DNA of 5,343 bases from an uncultured Prevotellaceae bacterium. Lineage in GTDB: Bacteria; Bacteroidota; Bacteroidia; Bacteroidales; Bacteroidaceae. This document shows, piece by piece, positions 3,701-5,343 of this stretch. The notes below the pieces were generated by a model. The model did not search any database and was not told the DNA's origin. It saw nothing but the letters and a program-made list of their open reading frames with translations. The translations under genes and the position numbers were made by a program. Each line of letters opens with the position of its first letter. Position 1 is the first letter of the stretch. The stretch spans positions 1 to 5,343 of the forward strand of contig CAMZHP010000242.1 in the NCBI GenBank assembly GCA_947306845.1, given 5' to 3'.

Positions 3701-5343
3701 CTCAAAACAGATAAAGTCAAGGCTTTCGTGAGCATGTTCAATACTTGCCGTAGCTTGAAGGAAATCGACATCAGCCATTTCACTGACATTAGCGTTGACA
3801 ATGGTGTGAACAGCATGTTCAACTATTGCGAAAGCCTTGAGCACCTCGACATCAGCCACTTCGCCTTCAACGGAAACAACAATGCCGCCATGCTGGGTAA
3901 TTGCATCAGTTTGAAAACCTTGACTGTCTCTGCTTCTGCCAACAAGCTGCCTGACAATGCTTTCAGATCTTTGGCCTCCGCCTCCTCGCCTTGCGAACTC
4001 ATCTTAACCGAGAATTTCATACTCGAAGGAGCAACATATGGAGAAGACTATATATTATGGAAGGGTGGTTATTTCAAGATACATGGTGATGCCTACGCAC
4101 AGATTGACGGAGACATCATGACCTTCTACTACGACAGCCAATATGGGAAGCGTCCCGGCACAGCATACATGTTGGACTTGGATGAAGAACGTGATCTGCC
4201 AACCTGGCATCGAGCCGACGGCACAGAAACGCTCACCAAAGTGGTATTCGACAGCAGTTTCAAAAATGCAAGGCCAAAGAACTGCCGCGGATGGTTCTAC
4301 GACTTCACCAACCTTACCACTATCAAGGACATCGAGAATCTGAACACCTCCAAGGTGGTCAACATGAATGCCATGTTCTTGTTCTGTGGCAATCTCAAAG
4401 CTCTTGATCTACGTGGTTTCGATACCTCCAACGTGACGGACATGTCATATATGTTCGATGGCTGCTATTCCATGACCACACTCAGTGGTATCAATTTCGA
4501 CACTTCCAATGTGAAGGATATGAGTTACATGTTTAGTATTTGCTCTGCCCTTACTTCTCTTGACGTGAGCCATTTCAATACATCCAATGTGACAAACATG
4601 TCAAATATGTTCGCTTATTGCTATGAATTGAGAAATCTCGACCTCAGCAATTTCTATTTCGATGAGAATGCCAACACCGTAGAAATGTTGTATTTTTGCC
4701 AACAATTGAAGGAGTTGACCATCCCGGAGTCCGCAAAACATTGGAATGATGGTGCCTGCAATGGTGTCGGTTCCCAAAACCAGCCCTGTGCATTGTTCTA
4801 CCCCGATGGCTTCACGCCAGAGAAGTCATCAACGGGCGATGGCTGGTACAGTTGGAAGAGCGGCTACTTCACCGACGCCATCTTTGGTGACGCCAACGGC
4901 GACCGTGCAGTGACTGTGGCCGATGTGATGTTGACGGTGAACAAAGTACTGGGCAGGGAGTTGTCTACGTTCAACCCGAAGGCCGCTGATGTCAACAAAG
5001 ACGGCGTGATCACCGTTTCCGACGTGATGGGCATTGTGAGAATCGTGCTCAGCGGTGGCCGTGCCTCGGCACCCCGCAACGCATACCAGACGATGAGCGA
5101 CGCGATGGAAGTGACCTCCAAGGGCAGCGAACTGACCCTCCACCTCACGGGAACGGGCACCTACACGGCCTCGCAGATGATCATCACCCTGCCTGAGGGC
5201 TGCCACCTGGAAAGCGCCCGGATGGTGTCCTCGCGCAGCAACGGCCACAGCGTGCAGACCAGCGACCTGGGCAACGGACAATACCGCGTGGTGGTCTATG
5301 GCGCCAGCGGACTGCCGTTCGGCAACTCCTGCTCCGACCTGGT
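719..5343 (+). CDS. Giant secreted DUF285/BspA-family repeat protein with dockerin and cohesin-like C-terminus (3'-partial)
   Basis: One open frame of 1541 codons plus two bases runs to the right edge without a stop. The start at 719 follows an in-frame TAA at 695 and opens a textbook Sec signal peptide. After it come six related modules built from 26-residue DUF285 repeats (the BspA-family surface repeat also seen in mycoplasma and Listeria lipoproteins). A type I dockerin (about 1389-1447) and a cohesin-like beta domain (about 1459 onward) follow. There is no lipobox cysteine after the signal, so it is not a lipoprotein. No catalytic domain is visible. Known relatives are cell-surface proteins, some of them adhesins; the ligand here is unknown. 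Comparison with the upstream paralogue predicts about 80 more residues ending in a type IX-like tail, for about 1620 in total. The repeat body is moderate in G+C while the end is G+C-rich. The overall family call is firm; adhesion is inference. Confidence 0.92.
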   Translation, partial: MKKTTLFLLTLLLTFVGALGLSAQTKEAYLLFDLYPTNSTITVTFYYDDQASEREDPFENRLWPVTDNGQPLTMPQSQDGYEKLVITFDPSFADYRPTNTSYWFSSGLDSYTVNHVYFENMQYLNTSMVTNMSHMFDNATGFSGIECPDLSHFDTSKVTDMSYMFKSCHPMHLDLSSFTFNPSANFTGMFEGFSVMESLTLPASANYLPNDAFSSIVEREYLEWYVKLFLPNGTVPQGATQGNGYIQWKGGYFLWDGVLPEAYAVLSTDKKTLTFYCDNSRSNKTGTTFDLNTGSNLPGWYSSRSSVEKVVFDSSFENARPTNCFDWFYQMSALKSIDGIKYLRTDQVTNMSFMFSGCSGLKSLDLSGFNTSNTTDMESMFEGCSGLTSLDLRGFNTSSVRHMEFMFQNCSGLKTIDVSHFDTSKVTGMSYMFHNCSQLVSLDLSSFNIKNYYTAGMMKDCSGLRTVTIPSTANILVNDAFSGVGAPDNPCTLIYPEGFDLQKDQDFGSYFTWKGGYFKGTAPMPEAYALMPTGDATTLTFYYDALKDSRRGISFDLNTDDNIPEWYQYEYNTQIESVIFDSSFAKARPTSCFYWFYGMNSLTSIIGMEDYLKTDDVTNMSHMFQDCYQLESLDVSNFNTANVTSMSYMFANCLSLKGLDVSNFNTAKVINMHYMFSYCASLTNLDLSNFNTAKVMAMSNMFKGCSRMTGLDLSSFTFKESTLPLYFSDFLKNTQLQTLIIPSSAYNLASDAFSGVGTAENPCTLIYPDGFNLQKDEDHDTYFVWKGGYFKEATKEAYAVLSTDKTTLTVYYGDDKKSHAKEGTIYRVYSGDSQGWSEYSSLITKVDLDPSFTNTPSSTTQLPYNYFSGLGTATPCLLYYPSDYTLDGTTQETGYFIWRDGHFKTPTAYAVLSSDKKTLTFYCDDKRSSHSSPEATFNMIDSYGKPGWQINQNVNKSIIKTVAFDESFSHYHPTTCFFWFADMYNLTNIQHLDYLKTDKVKAFVSMFNTCRSLKEIDISHFTDISVDNGVNSMFNYCESLEHLDISHFAFNGNNNAAMLGNCISLKTLTVSASANKLPDNAFRSLASASSPCELILTENFILEGATYGEDYILWKGGYFKIHGDAYAQIDGDIMTFYYDSQYGKRPGTAYMLDLDEERDLPTWHRADGTETLTKVVFDSSFKNARPKNCRGWFYDFTNLTTIKDIENLNTSKVVNMNAMFLFCGNLKALDLRGFDTSNVTDMSYMFDGCYSMTTLSGINFDTSNVKDMSYMFSICSALTSLDVSHFNTSNVTNMSNMFAYCYELRNLDLSNFYFDENANTVEMLYFCQQLKELTIPESAKHWNDGACNGVGSQNQPCALFYPDGFTPEKSSTGDGWYSWKSGYFTDAIFGDANGDRAVTVADVMLTVNKVLGRELSTFNPKAADVNKDGVITVSDVMGIVRIVLSGGRASAPRNAYQTMSDAMEVTSKGSELTLHLTGTGTYTASQMIITLPEGCHLESARMVSSRSNGHSVQTSDLGNGQYRVVVYGASGLPFGNSCSDL
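839..1477 (+). repeat. Protein module 1 (residues about 41-253), short version
   Basis: It opens with the strand TVTFYYDD and a cap around ITFDPSF (residues about 88-94), then a Trp-Phe. Only two MxxMF repeats are present, starting at 1112 and 1199. These are 87 bases (29 residues) apart instead of 78, and the first lacks the cysteine after MF. The module closes with the leucine-rich exit strand ESLTLPASA and WKGGYF at 1460-1477. It is the most divergent of the repeat-bearing modules, as the N-terminal one often is in such proteins. Confidence 0.75.
1502..2272 (+). repeat. Protein module 2 (residues about 262-518), complete
   Basis: It starts with AYAVLSTDKKTLTFYCD, then the cap VVFDSSFENARPTNCFDWF. 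Four 26-residue repeats follow, their first Met codons at 1769, 1847, 1925 and 2003, exactly 78 bases apart. Each has the form M-x-x-M-F-x-x-C-S-x-L-x-x-(L/I)-D-(L/V)-x-x-F-(N/D)-T-S. The exit segment (VTIPSTAN, FSGVG, PCTLIYPEGF) ends in WKGGYF at 2255-2272. The repeats are expected to stack as a leucine-rich-type solenoid. Confidence 0.85.
2297..3088 (+). repeat. Protein module 3 (residues about 527-790), complete, with DNA-level tandem repeats
   Basis: The order is the same as in module 2: entry strand AYALMPTGD, cap VIFDSSFAKARPTSC with Trp-Phe, then four 26-residue repeats whose first Met codons are at 2576, 2654, 2732 and 2810 (78-base period). The exit is IIPSSAYNL, FSGVG, PCTLIYPDGF and WKGGYF at 3071-3088. 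Three consecutive repeats share an identical 21-base stretch at 2623-2643, 2701-2721 and 2779-2799, encoding SNFNTA. This is closer than repeats elsewhere in the gene and suggests recent duplication. Confidence 0.85.
3107..3427 (+). repeat. Protein module 4 (residues about 797-903), repeat-less
   Basis: It has the entry strand AYAVLSTDKTTLTVYYGDD, a shortened cap (KVDLDPSF, then Thr-Pro and Tyr-Phe-Ser-Gly-Leu-Gly), the exit PCLLYYPSDY and an altered end IWRDGHFK (Trp codon at 3410). The whole MxxMF repeat block is missing: the cap runs almost directly into the exit segment. At 107 residues it is less than half the length of modules 2, 3 and 6. The frame is intact, so this looks like loss of the repeats or a spacer module. 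Confidence 0.75.
3440..4075 (+). repeat. Protein module 5 (residues about 908-1119), degenerate repeats
   Basis: It opens with AYAVLSSDKKTLTFYCDDK, then the cap VAFDESFSHYHPTTC with Trp-Phe. Only two altered repeats follow: AFVSMFNTC with MF at 3734 and VNSMFNYC with MF at 3815, 81 bases apart. Both have lost the first Met of MxxMF but keep the cysteine. The next unit (GNNNAAMLGNC) has a Met-Leu in place of Met-Phe. The exit is LTVSASANKL and WKGGYF at 4058-4075. Confidence 0.75.
4091..4870 (+). repeat. Protein module 6 (residues about 1125-1384), complete
   Basis: It opens with AYAQIDGDIMTFYYDSQ, then the cap VVFDSSFKNARPKNC with Trp-Phe. Four 26-residue repeats have first Met codons at 4364, 4442, 4520 and 4598, again exactly 78 bases apart, followed by a fading fifth unit (VEMLYFCQQL). 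The exit LTIPESAKH, PCALFYPDGF ends in WKSGYF (Trp codon at 4853). It directly precedes the dockerin with almost no linker. Confidence 0.85.
4883..5059 (+). other. Type I dockerin domain (residues about 1389-1447)
   Basis: Two EF-hand-like calcium loops are visible. The first is FGDANGDRAVTVADV, with Asp1391, Asn1393, Asp1395 and Asp1402. The second is ADVNKDGVITVSDV, with Asp1424, Asn1426, Asp1428 and Asp1435. Each is followed by a helix (MLTVNKVLG and MGIVRIVLSGG), and the spacing is that of a classic duplicated dockerin. Dockerins bind cohesins in cellulosomes. In Bacteroidota they occur widely on secreted proteins without a known scaffoldin, so the partner is not identified here. High confidence for the fold; function is inference. 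Confidence 0.9.
5093..5343 (+). other. Cohesin-like beta domain after the dockerin (residues about 1459 to window edge)
   Basis: Alternating strands (MEVTSKGSELTLHL, then the TASQMIITLPEGC strand, then QYRVVVYGASGLPFG) follow the dockerin after a short Arg/Ala/Pro linker. The strand order and the LPEG turn resemble the cohesin-like domain that commonly follows dockerins in Bacteroidota. Cys1495 (in PEGC) and Cys1538 are both kept in the upstream paralogue and could form a disulfide. The domain is cut by the window edge. The fold assignment is from pattern only. Confidence 0.55.
5173..5343 (+). repeat. Direct repeat copy B (shared 3' cassette, giant gene)
   Basis: This is the partner of the copy at 1-171, in the same orientation and same reading frame, 5172 bases apart. 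It encodes the second half of the cohesin-like domain of the giant gene. The match reaches the window edge, so the repeat probably continues into the sorting tail. Confidence 0.95.

Noticed and set aside
2378..4020. Minus-strand open frames at 2378-2605, 2749-2937, 3542-3859 and 3823-4020
   Set aside because: All lie inside the continuous plus-strand repeat gene and read as its reverse complement. None resembles a known protein.
4829..5281. 150-codon minus-strand open frame over the dockerin and cohesin-like region, and the one at 4864-5160
   Set aside because: High G+C leaves few stop codons in antisense frames here. The plus-strand dockerin loops are unmistakable.

Overview
The window looks like chromosome from a Bacteroidota bacterium, most likely a Prevotella/Segatella-type gut or oral species. 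The basis is protein style: a Sec signal ending in Ser-Ala-Gln, 26-residue DUF285/BspA-family surface repeats, a type I dockerin followed by a cohesin-like beta domain, and a short C-terminal tail of the GIYIRNGQKK kind. The second gene also lacks a Shine-Dalgarno sequence and has an A/T-rich leader. No rRNA, tRNA, CRISPR array, integrase or transposase is visible.

Layout: (1) bases 1-412 are the 3' end of a first plus-strand gene, encoding the end of a cohesin-like domain and a C-terminal sorting-type tail. (2) Bases 413-718 are a non-coding spacer holding at least five short hairpins, two sets of short direct repeats and an A/T-rich leader. (3) From 719 to the right edge runs one uninterrupted plus-strand reading frame of 1541 codons with no stop, cut off by the window edge. 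It encodes a very large secreted repeat protein. I translated this frame codon by codon and found no stop and no frameshift.

The large protein consists of a signal peptide (residues 1-23) and six successive modules (about 41-253, 262-518, 527-790, 797-903, 908-1119 and 1125-1384). A type I dockerin (about 1389-1447) and a cohesin-like domain (from about 1459) follow. A complete module opens with a strand like AYAVLSTDKKTLTFYCD, continues with a cap (V-x-F-D-x-S-F ... P-T-x-C-x-x-W-F), then four 26-residue repeats around M-x-x-M-F-x-x-C. It closes with a segment ending in WKGGYF. Modules 2, 3 and 6 are complete. Module 1 has two repeats, module 5 two degenerate ones, and module 4 none.

The two genes are tandem paralogues at least at their 3' ends: bases 1-171 and 5173-5343 differ at only 14 of 171 positions. 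This shared end is much richer in G+C than the repeat body. By analogy with the upstream gene, about 80 more residues are missing past the right edge, giving a full protein of roughly 1620 residues. Together the genes look like part of a family or array of secreted surface or adhesion proteins with a shared C-terminal cassette and variable repeat bodies. The ligand and any cohesin partner cannot be read from the sequence.
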